The translations under genes and the position numbers were made by a program. From Brachynemurus nebulosus (taxonomy: Eukaryota > Arthropoda > Insecta > Neuroptera > Myrmeleontidae), in the NCBI GenBank assembly GCA_035578155.1, contig JAPWDM010000001.1, positions 159,933,498 to 159,997,497 of the forward strand: DNA of 64,000 nt. The letters are read 5' to 3'. Positions 38,290-50,399 of the stretch are shown here, piece after piece. A model generated the notes under the pieces. The model was not told the origin of the DNA. It was given only the letters and a program-made list of their open reading frames with translations, and searched no databases. Positions within the stretch are counted from its first letter, which is position 1; each line of letters begins with the position of its first letter.

Positions 38290-40770
38290 ATTCGTTTGAT
38301 CCGCCAAAAAATAAATTCCCCTGTCGCAGCATCATGCATAACATAGCGAATTTCCGTTTATAAAAATCGTTTTCCTGTGACTTTTCACCCATCTAAGGGA
38401 TTTTTCCTCCTCTTTCTAATGGTGTAAATAAATGTCGCAAAAATTTTTTTAACTTGAGACAATTTTGACAAAAAACTAATTTTCTTCACGAAAAATGACC
38501 AAAAAAACCATGTTCCAGGCATCCGACATGGCTGGCTAACGAACTTGTCCAACGGTGTGGGACTAAATACAAGTATAATATATAAATTTTAGTGAATATT
38601 ACTTTCGGTTTCTAGGGACCTCAAAACAAATTTCTATTATAGTCCCGGGAAATTTCTTTCGGAGCTCTAAAAATAAAACATTCTTCGGAACCTTAAAAAA
38701 AATGGCATATAACATACAAACATATACATATCGCGCGTTTTCTGTCTCAACCTCGTATCTGAAAAATCCCAATTTTTGGACACACAAACAAAACGTATTT
38801 AAATCTGTATCTTCATCACTATGAACTTAAGATTTATGCTAATTACACCCATTGATGTTGGCTACCTATATATATAAATATATATAGATAAGTATATGTA
38901 TAAATACAGTATTTAATATGATTTTTGTGTGTCCTAAAACATGTAGTTTTTGATATACGAGGTTGAGACAGAAAACGCGCGATATGTATAACTGTACAAG
39001 CTATTAATTATCCTGTTGTACAACATATATACCCCTGTTGCAGCATCTTGCATAACATAGTTAACTGCCGTTTATAAAAATTAATTTTTCTCGGAAACTA
39101 GTTAACATAGAATAATAGTTTAAAGAACTTTTTTATGTAATTTTTTCTCCTCTTTTAATGTGTTAAGTCCAGCAAGTACTTAACACATTAATATTTTTTG
39201 TATATATCAACATCTAAAAACATTTCAGTCCCTTTTTGACAATCCTGCCAGAACTAAAACACTTTTTTAAATTTTTTTTATTGTTAAAATCGAAACGTTC
39301 TTTTGAAGACGGTTAAAATTACTATATTTTACATTAAAAAGTTGACACAATCACCCCCTAGTTAATTACCCCTAGACTTGATGCTAGAAGATTTTTTTAT
39401 TTAGAAAAACAGGTCATATAGATTTTTTTATTTAGATTTTATTTGTTATGATTGAGTTACAAAATTCAAAAGAATATTTTTAAAATGTTCCTATTTCGTG
39501 TGAGCTTTTGCCTGCAGGGAATCCAGCTCCTCAAAATCGACTCCAGCGCTCAAGATGGACAAATATATCAGTTTATCAAGACGGTATTTGTACATAATTT
39601 TAATATTTTCTTTAACAAATAGTATTTTCTTAAATACTGGTTTGATTTTCTCAAGGCGAGTACTTATTACGATTTCTATTTACCAGATTCTACAAAATAA
39701 AAAAAATCATTTGTAACCCTACTATCAAACGTCATTTTATTTTGAAATTTTCTAAGAAAAAAATATCATAAAAGTTACCTCTTATCAAGATCATTTGATT
39801 GATTAGTATATTATACAATACAGGTATAACAGGTTTTAAATGCATATATAACTCAGTGGTGTAGAATCTAATTATTAAAAAATTGCAAACTAAATAGGTT
39901 TATATGATATACGTATGTATAAAAGAAAAATATTTACAACCGTGTGCTTTCGGAAATCGAAAATAACTAACTTCGTCTTGAGGAAGGTGGATTGGCGAAT
40001 ATTTACTTACTTTAAATACAAAATCTGCTATCCATTTTTAAATTATACTTTTTACCTAGTTGAACGTCACTGGTAAAATATATGAAAATTACAGAATTTT
40101 TGGGTAATTGTGGTATTTGCTATAGTAATTAAAGGTTTGTTTACTCTTGTAACTACGGAGATGGCTTGCCCGTAATAAGCTGTAGAAAGAAAAATGGGTA
40201 TAGAACAATAACATGTAATTGGCCTACCTGTTTAGCAAATAGTGTCAGATTGATGTATCTTAACCTTCTTCTGCGCTAATTATTGAAAAATATTCTATTT
40301 TCAGACATTTTTGGGTAAAATGAGCAGATGTATGACTTTTATTAAACAAATTTCAACTTTTTAATATATTTTCCATTCATTTATAATAATAAAATCTTCT
40401 GATAATTTTTTAAATAATCATTTGATATATACGTGGCTATACTTTCGACTCGGACCGAATTAGACGACGAAGATTTTCTCCGTGAAGAATAGAATTCTAA
40501 AAAAAAAATAATAATAAATTAGTGAAAAAAATTAAAAAAATTTACCGGTGAATTACCTTTCTAATACAATTGTTGTAAATACTTAGGTAAAAATTTCATT
40601 ACATTTTGTCAAAAAACTGTAAAATTTTTAATACATATTTATTAGAATATATAAATGTTTGACTTTAATTTATTAATTTAACTCTTTTTAAACGATTCGC
40701 CTTAAAATATTTAATATTTTCAAAAATGTATGATAGAATATGTAAAAATTTAAAATTAATTGTTTGTTGA
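38290..40770 (+). repeat. family F repeat, plus-strand copy 1
   Basis: Compared with 57550-59770 (-), the order is CTGTCGCAGCATCATGCATA; AACTTGAGACAATTTTGACA; CCATGTTCCAGGCATCCG; GTTAGC-type motif; short TATA tract (38573-38583); TTTAGTGAATATTAC; CTAGGGACCTCAAAAC. A second start follows at 39030 and continues through CCAGAACTAAAACAC and GGAATCCAGCTCCTC to AATATTTTCAAAAATGTATG (40709-40728). A MITE (38727-38986) and further insertions (about 39787-40250 and 40372-40690) break it up. Noncoding; class unknown. Confidence 0.6.
38727..38986. mobile_element. TA-flanked MITE with CATATCGCGCG ends
   Basis: 260 bp with terminal inverted repeats of about 34 bp: CATATCGCGCGTTTTCTGTC at left and its inverse at right. 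It is flanked by TA at 38725-38726 and 38987-38988. It is inserted between two family F segments. The TA duplication suggests the Tc1/mariner superfamily. Noncoding. Confidence 0.75.
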
Positions 40771-40830
40771 CAAAAAAAAAAACGCCGTGAGCAGCGGGGC
40801 CCCATCACGGTAGTCGAATTTTCTCCTTCA

Positions 40831-41530
40831 TCTTCGGTATTGAATGTTTACAAGCGAAATGTGATTGAAAGTCTACAACCGAATTGTCATTTTGTTGGTT
40901 TCAAAACTGGTGATGAGTGTTCGGCTGATCGAGGCTTTAAAAAAAGGTTTTAAGTATTTAAGGGCTGTATCTCAGTAAATTTCAATTTTGTGCCGAAAAC
41001 AGGTAGCAGAAAAAAAACCAACACAATTCGTACGAGGGCATTCCTGCCCATGTTTATCTGCTAATTGCCTTTATGTTTTAGTTTTAAATATTAAAAAAGG
41101 ACCTTAAATAGTAAACTGGAAGGCCTTTATAAAGATATTTTTTCTTTCAAAAAAAAAAAAATAAATAAATAAAAAATAAAAAAAATAAAAAATTATTTCT
41201 TCGGTATTGAGTGTCTACAAGCGAAATATAATTGAAAGTCCACAAGCGATTTGTAATTTTGGTGGTTTCAAAACTGATAATGAGTGTCCGGTTGATCGGG
41301 GCTTTATAAAAAGATTTTAAGTTTTTAAGGGCTGAATCTCAGTAAATTTCAATTTTGTGCCGATAGAAGTTAACAGGGCAAAAGCCAACACAATTCGTAC
41401 GAGGGCATTTCTATCCATGCTTATCCGCCAATTGCCTTTGTGTTTTACTTTTAAATATTAAAAAAGGAACTTAAATAGTAAACTGGAAGGCTTTTATGAA
41501 GATATTTTTTCTTTCCAAAAAAATCCAAAA
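40831..41530 (+). repeat. 367-bp tandem repeat, two copies
   Basis: Copy starts at 40831 and 41198 (TCTTCGGTATTGA). Shared landmarks are TGGTTTCAAAACTG, CACAATTCGTACGAGGGCAT and AATAGTAAACTGGAAGGC. The copies are visibly diverged and an A-rich linker separates them. Noncoding. Confidence 0.8.
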
Positions 41531-41769
41531 TTTCTATTTTATAAATAATAAAAATCCAAAATTCCTAAATAATAATTAAATAAATAAATAAACAGTGACT
41601 TTAATAACATTTGCAAATTACTTAATATGTATGTATTTCATTTGTTAAAAAATTGTATTCACTTTTTTTTAAATTTGTTAAAATTACTATTCGCCTACTT
41701 GTATTTACAATAAAAGTAATGCATTTAAAACACATTTAACAATAGCATTCAATTCCGATGTAAAAATGG

Positions 41770-42659
41770 AAGAAGTGGGGGGAAAAGTAATGTGGGCTCA
41801 CTAAAAGGTACTAGCTGGATACTAACTGAATACACGTACAAAATTTCAGCCCTCTAGGTTTCCTTATGGAGTCTCTAGACGTGTTAGAAAACAAGCAAAA
41901 AAATTAAGGAAATATTGGCGTAAAAATCGTGGGGGTAAGGGTTAAAAGTTGAAACCTCCAAAAAACAGTGTCTGGCTATTAGCTTAACCTGTACACCAAA
42001 TTTCAGCCCTCTAGGTTTATTTGGGGAGATTTTGACCCGAACGAAACTGTTAAAAAACAAGAAAAATCATGTTCTTTTGGGTATAAAAATGGTGGGGGTA
42101 GGGGCTAAAAGTCGAGACCCCCAAAAGGCACCCCCTTGATACTAACTCAATCCGAATACAAAATTTCAGCCCTCTAGGTTTATTCGGGTGACCTGTGCGA
42201 GTGGTACAAACTTCGAAAACGTCGAAAATGCATGAAATTGTAGCTTAAAAATGAGGGGGGTGGGGGTAAAATATTAAAACCTCCAAAAAGCACAACCTAG
42301 GTACGAGCTTTATCAACACACCAAATTTCAACCCTCTACGTTAATTCTGGGGGGCTGGGGGCCTGTTAGATCCAGCGAAAATCGTTTTTCCCCCCTCTAC
42401 TCCCACCATATCATCCTAGGAAGCTGAATTTTGGATATGTTGTAGATAATTGACCGAAACATTATTTAAAACCGATTTGGAAAAGTTGTATTGCTTTTCC
42501 GCCCCCCACCACCCCCTTAAAGGTCGGGTCCGAAAAAAAATTTGCCCAAAATTTGACCCCACTTTGATAGTATTGTTGTGCATCGGAATAAGCCCCACTT
42601 ACCAAATTTCATCTCTTAACTTCCATAGGGGGGCCCTACACATATTAAAAGGTTGCGGG

Positions 42660-42694
<35 letters not shown>

Positions 42695-42815
42695 CATCTT
42701 TTTTTTTTACATAATCGTGTTCTACGGGTCCGAAAACGGATAGCGCCCCTGGTCTCGCCTCTCGCAGCTCTTATCGTATAGACTGTATAAGTCTAATTTT
42801 TCGGAGAAAATTCGA
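41770..42815 (+). repeat. tandem-unit repeat element, copy 2, with (TA)n and tail
   Basis: Four units of about 150 bp with CAAATTTCAGCCCTCTAGGT, AAACCTCCAAAAAGCACA and ATAAAAATGGTGGGGGTA. A unique part follows (42430-42660: TTGTAGATAATTGACC, AGTATTGTTGTGCATCG), then (TA)n at 42663-42690, then the tail GTATAGACTGTATAAGTC. This is the most complete copy. It shows that the tandem units of 20690 and the tails of 23654 and 26165 belong together. Confidence 0.7.
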
Positions 42816-42824
42816 CTAAAAAAT

Positions 42825-43503
42825 TGAATGTGTGAAATTATTTACAAGTAGAATGCTCTGTTTATACATTCTAATCATAACTGTATTGTCAATCGGATAG
42901 AAAATTACGTTAAAATATTATTGTTTCAATATGGCTTAACGTAATTTTTATGCGGTTGTAGCAAACTCTTATTAATTTTCGTAAGGTTTAAACGTAATCT
43001 AAATTCTGATCATTTGACATAAAACAAATATTCTTGATAATTTTCCGAAAAAAAAAATGGAATAGGTATTTTATAAAAACTGAGAGAAATAGAATATAGC
43101 TCAATCGTTAAATTGGATTAAAAAAATCATGACACGCCACTTATAAGGCCTTTTTTTCGAATGTAGCATTGCAAAACATGAGACGGAAAAAAAAGACTGT
43201 GAGTGCGAGTGTAATGGAAAATGATTTTTTCAAACATATTTTTTAATTTTTTTCAAAAAGTAATTAACTTAGAGCAATGATGCAAAAACATTTTTTACGC
43301 ATATTGCCTTTTACTTTCGATTGGTGTGAAAAAAATTTCGAAAAATTGCTTAATTCTGGCAAAAAACTCATTTTGTTGACAAAAAATGCCCGAAAAACCT
43401 ACTTCTGGGCATCCGACGTGTCTGGCTAACAAACTTAGCCGAGCCAATCCAGTTTCCAGTACGCACACCAAATTTCATAAGCATTAAACGTTTTGATCGA
43501 GAG

Positions 43504-43594
<91 letters not shown>

Positions 43595-43760
43595 TTTAAT
43601 GAATATCATCGTATATCAATATTTTCGTATTCTAGGGACCTCAAAACATGTTTCTGTTATAATCTCGGCCTCAGGTTGCGCCATGAGAACGGACGTAAGA
43701 GCTGAATTTCCAGTTTTGGAAATTCGCTAATATTAAAACTCACACTACGAAATACAAAAT
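42825..43760 (+). repeat. family F repeat, plus-strand copy 2, with (TA)n
   Basis: Matches the inverse of 56790-57550 through AATCGGATAGAAAATTACGT, CATGACACGCCACTTA and GGGCATCCGACGTGTCTGGC, then (TA)n at 43507-43590, then AATTTTAATGAATATCA and CTAGGGACCTCAAAAC. The array sits at the same family position as the arrays at 48198 and 56905. Confidence 0.65.
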
Positions 43761-43827
43761 ATACTTTTCAAAAAAAAAAGTACTAGAGTTTACAAAGCTT
43801 TTTGAAATATTTTATATAACCATATGC

Positions 43828-43905
43828 CAGGGGTGGTCAACCCAAATGATCTTGCAGGCCACTTTAGAAGCGCATCATAACTCCACGGGCCGCATATAAA
43901 ATTAT
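43828..43905 (+). mobile_element. isolated hAT-like end
   Basis: CAGGGGTGGTCAACCCAAAT, with GGCCACTTT and CGGGCCGCAT about 30-65 bp further in, is a form often seen at hAT termini. No matching right end was found. Confidence 0.4.
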
Positions 43906-44179
43906 GTGTTCCCATATATTATGTATTTTTTAATATATTGATTTTCACTACCTTGATCATTATAAAATGAATATATTTTGTATAAGTGTGATGAATCTCG
44001 CTGGCCAAAAAAACTTTAAGGCGTTTTGATTTAAAAACATATGATTTATATTTGTATTTAACTGGGAATATTATCGCGACTAGGTGCATCGTAAAGTTTG
44101 ACATTTTTGACGGTATATGTACGTTTTGATACAAATACCGACGCTGTTTATGTTGTTTATAGAAACTTAAAAATTTCAT

Positions 44180-45030
44180 CTGGGGAAAAAAATGGAATTA
44201 ACTCGTGAACATTTTCGTGTGATTACTTTTTACAACATGGTTTATTTCAACAATAGTGCAACGATGCAACATGGTGCAACACCATCAAAACCCTTTGGCG
44301 GTAAACAGAATTCAATCGTAGCCGTAGTTCGCTCACGAACGAATTTTGTAAAGGTCGTCAAAAATCGATTGTTGTGCCAGAAAACATTTATCCGTGAAAA
44401 AGATTTGTTCACGGTCAATTCCGCATAAGTTGACTGATGCTCAAAAAAAGGCTCACGTCTGAAAAAATGATACAAGGGAATCTTTAAAACATATGATCGT
44501 CGTTCATCAAAAGCTACGTATAACATCTGATTAGGTGACGAATTTTAGTTCTATGCGTATGACTCGGAAACAAAACAGGAATCTCCTGTATGGGTCTTCC
44601 AATGCGAGCCAAATCCGACAAAAATTGTTCGCGCTTGAAACAATTCGAAGCAGCTTAGAACAATTGATTCTGAGTAGTACACAATCATTTGTTGGCCAGA
44701 AGTGTTTGATGAAATATGGAAAAAGAAGCGCCAACAAAGGATCATTCTACAATGCAAGCAGTCACACCAAACGACTTCTTTTTATTCCCACATATCAAGA
44801 ATAAATTGTGGGGCCAACATTTTTTGACGTCTGAAGAAGCAAGTGAAGCATTCAAGACCTATTTGGGGTACCTCAATCGAAGTGAAAATACTGATATAAA
44901 AATTCGTTCAGCAGCATACAACTTTTTAAATGCACACGACCTTCTAAGTAATGTTCCAGTTCTTATAAAATTTTGTGAAAATATTCTTAATATCATTTTC
45001 TCACATGAAGTGTAAAAAATAAGTTCCGAA
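44180..45030 (+). pseudogene. mariner transposase relic
   Basis: Pieces of a mariner (mellifera/irritans-like) transposase lie in order but in different frames. The N-terminus MELTREHFRVITFYN starts at 44192. A centre with a T/L-GDE-F-type catalytic context lies near 44537. The C-terminal PNDFFLFPHIKNKLWGQ is at about 44770-44820. Frameshifts and stops separate the pieces, and the middle containing the second catalytic Asp is largely lost. No terminal repeats could be assigned. It cannot encode an active enzyme. The intact element at 45152 lies about 120 bp downstream and belongs to a different lineage. Confidence 0.75.
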
Positions 45031-45151
45031 AAAGTAAGTACATACCAATATTGTCCAGTGATAAGGTCCATCTAATTTTTATTTATTGTGAAGAATGGAG
45101 GAAAAGACACTAAAACAAATTTTCTGTAGAAACGAAAACTTTATCCTCGTA

Positions 45152-46452
45152 ACGGGTCCGCCAAATAACTTTCTTTTTTTTTAAATGCTATAAAAAAAAC
45201 TACTAAATATTTTCTCAAATTTCTTTTTTATTTGAAAGTACAATCCTTCCGGTTAATAATGGAAAATAATGTCATTCAAATGGCTGCCTCGGCTGGCCAT
45301 GCAGTAGCCTACACGATCGGTCAAATTTTTAAGCACATTATCGATTGTGTGCAGCTGTATTTCACCAATGGCTTCACGAATATTGTCCTTTAAAGCGTCA
45401 ATTGTCTCTGGCTTGTCGGCGTAACACTTATCTTTGACGGCACCCCACAAATAATAGTCCAACGGTGTCAAATCGCAGCTCCGAGGTGGCCAAACGACAT
45501 CAGCTCTGCGGCTGTTAATGCGATCTTCAAAAACAGGGCGCAAAACATCGAGTGTAGCTTCGGCTGTGTGGCACGTAGCGCCGTCCTGTTGAAACCAAAT
45601 GTTGCCAATATCCTCCTCTTCAATTTTTGTGAACAAAAATTCGTTCAACATGGCCCGATAACGATCGCCATTGACTGTAACGGCCACTCCTTGCTCATTT
45701 TCGAAGAAAAATGGCCCAATTATGCCTCTGGACCAAAATCCGCACCAAACAGTGACTCGTTTTGGGTGCGTCGGCTTTTCAATGTATGCATGCGGGTCTT
45801 CTGTGCCCCAAATGCGACAATTTTGGTTGTTTACATACCCGCCAAGATGAAAATGAGCTTCATCTGAAAAGATGATTTTTTTTGCAAAATCGGCATCTTC
45901 TGTAAGTCGATCGCAGGCCCAGTTAGCGAAGCGAAAACGCATTGGATGGTCAGTTGGCTTCAACTCCTGAACCAATTGGACTTTGTATGGCGTCATACCA
46001 AGGTCTTTATGCAAAATTCGTCTCAATGATGTCTCCGAAATGTTCAGTTGTTGAGAACGACGGTGAATTGATGTTGATGGCGCTTCACGCACACTTTCTG
46101 CCACAGCAGCAATATTCTCGGGTGTACGCACTGTTTTTGGCTTTTCACGTTTTGGTTTATCGATGAGGATGCCAGTTTCTTTCACTTTTTTCACAAGATA
46201 ACGAACATACGGAGCTGACGGTGCTTCCCTTCTTCCAAAATCCGTACGCAATTTTCGCAAACATTTTGCAACATTACCATGATTTTCAAAGTAATGTCGC
46301 AATATTTCCCAGCGTTGTTCAAGCGTATACACAACCATATTCGTTCAGCGGAAGGATAAAACTAATTATCTATCAAATCAAACATGAGCTAAATGTTACC
46401 ATTCACGAAATAAGCACTAGTTGAAAAAAAAAACGTTAGATGGCGGACCCTG
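45152..46452 (-). mobile_element. complete Tc1/mariner-superfamily element
   Basis: 1301 bp, flanked by TA at 45150-45151 and 46453-46454. Terminal inverted repeats are about 30 bp and imperfect: ACGGGTCCGCCAAATAACTT at the transposase 3' side and CAGGGTCCGCCATCTAACGT at the 5' side, each running into a T-rich tract. A single uninterrupted transposase gene fills it, with a leader of about 114 bp and about 100 bp after the stop. Size, TSD and architecture are standard for mariner-type elements. It is the only apparently complete autonomous element in the window. Confidence 0.9.
45253..46338 (-). CDS. mariner-type transposase, intact (361 aa)
   Basis: Cut-and-paste transposase expected to bind the element's own 30-bp ends and move it into TA sites. 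Residues 1-57 form an N-terminal helix-turn-helix of the type found in insect transposases of this group. A second helix-turn-helix lies around 84-115 (RRSQQLNISETSLRRILH). The RNase H-like catalytic core carries D159 (FSDEAHFH), D252 (FQQDGATCH) and D289 (SCDLTPLDYYLWG), with 36 residues between the last two by my count. Cys288 replaces the Pro usual in the S-P-D-L motif. The length of 361 residues is normal. No stop or frameshift is present, and the ATG at 46336-46338 is the first in frame. Activity is unproven. Confidence 0.9.
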   Translation of the reverse strand: MVVYTLEQRWEILRHYFENHGNVAKCLRKLRTDFGRREAPSAPYVRYLVKKVKETGILIDKPKREKPKTVRTPENIAAVAESVREAPSTSIHRRSQQLNISETSLRRILHKDLGMTPYKVQLVQELKPTDHPMRFRFANWACDRLTEDADFAKKIIFSDEAHFHLGGYVNNQNCRIWGTEDPHAYIEKPTHPKRVTVWCGFWSRGIIGPFFFENEQGVAVTVNGDRYRAMLNEFLFTKIEEEDIGNIWFQQDGATCHTAEATLDVLRPVFEDRINSRRADVVWPPRSCDLTPLDYYLWGAVKDKCYADKPETIDALKDNIREAIGEIQLHTIDNVLKNLTDRVGYCMASRGSHLNDIIFHY

Positions 46453-46574
46453 TAGTACAAAAGATATGTTAAAATGGATAATCAAAAAGTATATTAAACA
46501 TTTTCTTGTTTTTATTTTTGACTTTATTTTTGCTATATCGATAATAAAATTCACATTATGAAAAAAACTCAGTT

Positions 46575-46770
46575 TGTAAATAATAAACAAATACGTTGTA
46601 AATAATAAATAAATAAATAAACAATACTTTACTTTGTAAAATACCACTTTTATTTTTGAAACAATATTATCACAGTTTCCAAAATAAAAGTGGTATTTGC
46701 AAAGCAAAGTATTTGTTTATTATTTACAAATATGGAATACCATAAAGTAACACTCAAATCTATTAATATT
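46575..46770 (+). mobile_element. hairpin element H, copy 2, 12-bp TSD
   Basis: 196 bp with the same start (GTAAATAATAAAC) and end (CTATTAATATT) as 12623-12781. Flanked by AAAACTCAGTTT at 46563-46574 and 46771-46782. The hairpin (GTAAAATACCACTTTTATTT against AAATAAAAGTGGTATTTGC) is kept, and the left arm has an extra AAATAAATAAATAAAC-rich stretch. The tail ATGGAATACCATAAAGTAAC is nearly identical to copy 1. Confidence 0.75.
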
Positions 46771-46782
46771 AAAACTCAGTTT

Positions 46783-47880
46783 CTATATTCTTGACAGATA
46801 AAGTTGGACTCTGCTGGACATTTTTTATATTACCTAGACATTAGGGATAACGTTGCCGATAAAATACAATACATTACGCGAAACGGTCTTCGTTAGTTAT
46901 ATTTATTTAAAAATTTATATTTATTTTATTATGTTGCTTATATCTGCACTGTGATAACATTTTACTAGATTTAACCATATTATACCTATGTACAATAATA
47001 ATAGAAAAAAGATAATACATTGTATATTGTTTTATAAAAGTATAAATATACCTATTTTCCAGGTGATATTTGCATAATGGATATATTCCTTATCAGTATA
47101 TGTATGTAGTCATGTAGGTAGATATATTTTTGACATTGTTTTGTAACATAACAATCAAGTTCAAAAAATTTCTATCTGGATATATGTATAGAATTGTAAA
47201 CTACGTTTTTGAGATAACAAACAAACGAACAATACATTTACGCCATTAAAATTTATAATGATACAACCTCATCTCCCTCAAAAAGTCAAAATATAAATTT
47301 AAGATAATGTATAGCATTATTTTTGAAAAAGAAAAGAAGAAAATAAACCATTAGTCCGTAATTCTGAGTACTTTACGCGTTACGCTAGGGAACGACAAAA
47401 AAATATTTGAATAATTTTACACACTTAAAAATTTTTGCAAACTTTTACAGAGGTAGCATATTTAAATTTTTACAAATTTAACACGTTCCTATTATTGACA
47501 TTATTGTGAAGAGAAATTATTAAATAAATAAAATTATCAAAAACATATGACAGCAAAATATAATAAAGAAATCTAATTCCAGTTCTAATCCTGAATTAGA
47601 AAATAACAAAAAATTATTTTCAGACAGGTTTCTAATAACTACGTAAACGTCTAAATATATTTTGGAATCAAATATTTCTACATTTTTTGACTAGTAATAT
47701 TTTCGATTCAAAACAACCTCTCTTTACAATGACCAAGTGACACCCATGAATATCGTGTTTAGCTGACGTATGTGCTAAATGTATTTAGCTATGCTAATAT
47801 GTATTGCCACCTACTGAGTTGCTTTTTAAATAAATAAAAAATTCAAATAATTTTACTAAATTAAACTAAATTAAGTTACT
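46783..47880. other. AT-rich DNA without recognisable genes
   Basis: Nothing coding or structured recognised. Confidence 0.5.
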
Positions 47881-47884
47881 CTGA

Positions 47885-48430
<546 letters not shown>

Positions 48431-49033
48431 TATTTTTTATTTGTTAGTAAAAGTAAACACATAATAATATTTTTATTGCCATTATTATTTGAAAACAAAA
48501 ATAGAAACATCACAAACAGCCATAGTCCATCACACTGCAAATACAATAACAACAGAATAATGTAAACATACATTTCAGATTTGTAAAACAAACAGTGGAT
48601 TCTGTTTATTTAAAAATTTAAGATACAAAAAGAGATGAAAAATTAAGCATGCAGATAAATCCGAAAATTTAATTTTTCGTTATAATAATTTTTATAAAAT
48701 TTTTTTACTGTCATTTCCTTCGATACACTGTTTAAAAATTATACTTACAAATATTTTGATAAACAAACTAAATTTTTGTGGAGTTTAAATTCATCTAACT
48801 ATTTATCATTTCATTATCTAAATCATTTCCCAACACTTCCACAAGTGTTGTAACATGTTCCACCACAAGTATTTGTAACATGTACATGACTGTAATTTTA
48901 GTAGAGTTGGGTAGTGTAAGACTGCGCTCTTAATATTTATGTGGCTGTGAAAAGATTACAGAACATGTTATAGAAATAAACTGTTATTTATTGAGTACCT
49001 TAATGATTAGTCAACGCCATGGTGACATATATA
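48431..49033. other. AT-rich DNA without recognisable genes
   Basis: No coding region. A local direct/inverted set around ACACTTCCACAAGTGTTGTAA lies near 48833-48853. Confidence 0.5.
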
Positions 49034-49517
49034 CCGGGTGTCCCATTTTGATGTATACATTCGATTTACACGTTAATTGATAACATTGGATTTCCATAAG
49101 GAAAAAGTTATGTCACAAAAGTGCTTTGGATAAACATTTTTATATTATCGGTAATTTTCTTTTATAAAATAATTTTTTTCCACCTAATTATTTGCACTAT
49201 TTCTTCAACAGAATATTTTTCGGTATTTTTATTATTTTAATATTTATTTTCAAGAAAATAAAAAAATGCCTTTTGAATTTACAGAAAATGACACAAATAT
49301 TTATTATGTGAAAATGTGAATTGCTTGAAAATTGCGACATTCATTTCTTTATTTTACTGCATTATTGTTGTTAGAGCGATAGTAACAGTAACTATAATAT
49401 TAAATTAGTATTATTAGTTTGTTCAAAGCACTCTTGCGACATAACTTTTCCTTATGGGAATCCAATGTTATCAATTAACGTGTAAACCGTAGGTATACAT
49501 CCAAACGGGACACCCAG
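49034..49517. mobile_element. TA-flanked MITE with CCGGGTGTCCC ends
   Basis: 484 bp. Inverted ends of roughly 95 bp: CCGGGTGTCCCATTTTGATG at left; CTGGGTGTCCCGTTTGGATG read inward from the right; further in, CAATTAACGTGTAAA and ACATAACTTTTCCTTATGG. TA at 49032-49033 and 49518-49519. Tc1/mariner-type MITE, noncoding. Confidence 0.75.
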
Positions 49518-50145
49518 TATGATAAAATCCTAAAAAATATAATTATGGACTAATTTTTTATTTAATCTTATTAAAATTAATTTTATTTAGCAAAAAATAA
49601 GTTCCTTAATTAAATATAAGCATACCTTATACTGTAACTTACATAAAAATAAACTTATGCAGCAAAACATGAGTGGCCCTTATTTTGCTTTGAGTAGTAT
49701 ATTTTTAATAACTTTAACGGTTTAGTAAATAACTTACCTTAAGATCCTCGGCTTTCAGCCTCCTATATTCTCAAGCTGCATCCGATGCTATAAAAATAAC
49801 ACTTACGGTCTTCGGTATATAATATACTATTTTTTACAAGGTCAATACCAACTAAGTTACTAAAGAAAATTTACAAAATCGAAAATACGCAATCTTACAC
49901 AACCAGTCTTGTAAAAGTGCACATTGAGTTCGACAAAATTGTGCAATTATTAAAAACCTAACGCACCTAAGTAAGAGTTGAATTTCTCATGCCATCAAAC
50001 CTCCCTATTTTTTGTAATTCTAAACTTTAATCGTAAATTTAATTAGCACGCCAAACACCAAATGGGTATTTAAAATTTTTAATTTTTTTGTTACTTTTAT
50101 CACGAAATTTAATATAGGGTGCTTTTTTTAAACATGACAATTTAA

Positions 50146-50330
50146 CTCATGTGTATCAAGTCCCATATGAATATTGTAGTTTTTTCACTTTTACCATGGA
50201 AAAAAGTCGCGTTTTTGTTAGTTAACAGTTCTTCTCGTTAAATTGCTAGGCAACAAATTTTCGTTAGACAATTCCAAGTTTATTCGAAAAAATACAAACC
50301 TCTCGTGTAAAAATAAGTGATCAAATTTGA
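50146..50330 (+). repeat. family A repeat fragment
   Basis: Matches the arms of the 181-875 foldback in a single orientation: CAATTTAACTCATGTGTATC, TTCTCGTTAAATTGCTAGGC, TTTATTCGAAAAAATACAAA. It gives the order of the family's two modules outside a foldback. Confidence 0.6.
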
Positions 50331-50399
50331 AACTGAAATAAAGAAACGTAGGTATGAGTTAAGTTAAAAGTAAAATTTTTTATTTGAAAAACGATTGTA

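Noticed and set aside
44242..45071. Several overlapping minus-strand frames
   Set aside because: Shadows of the plus-strand mariner relic.
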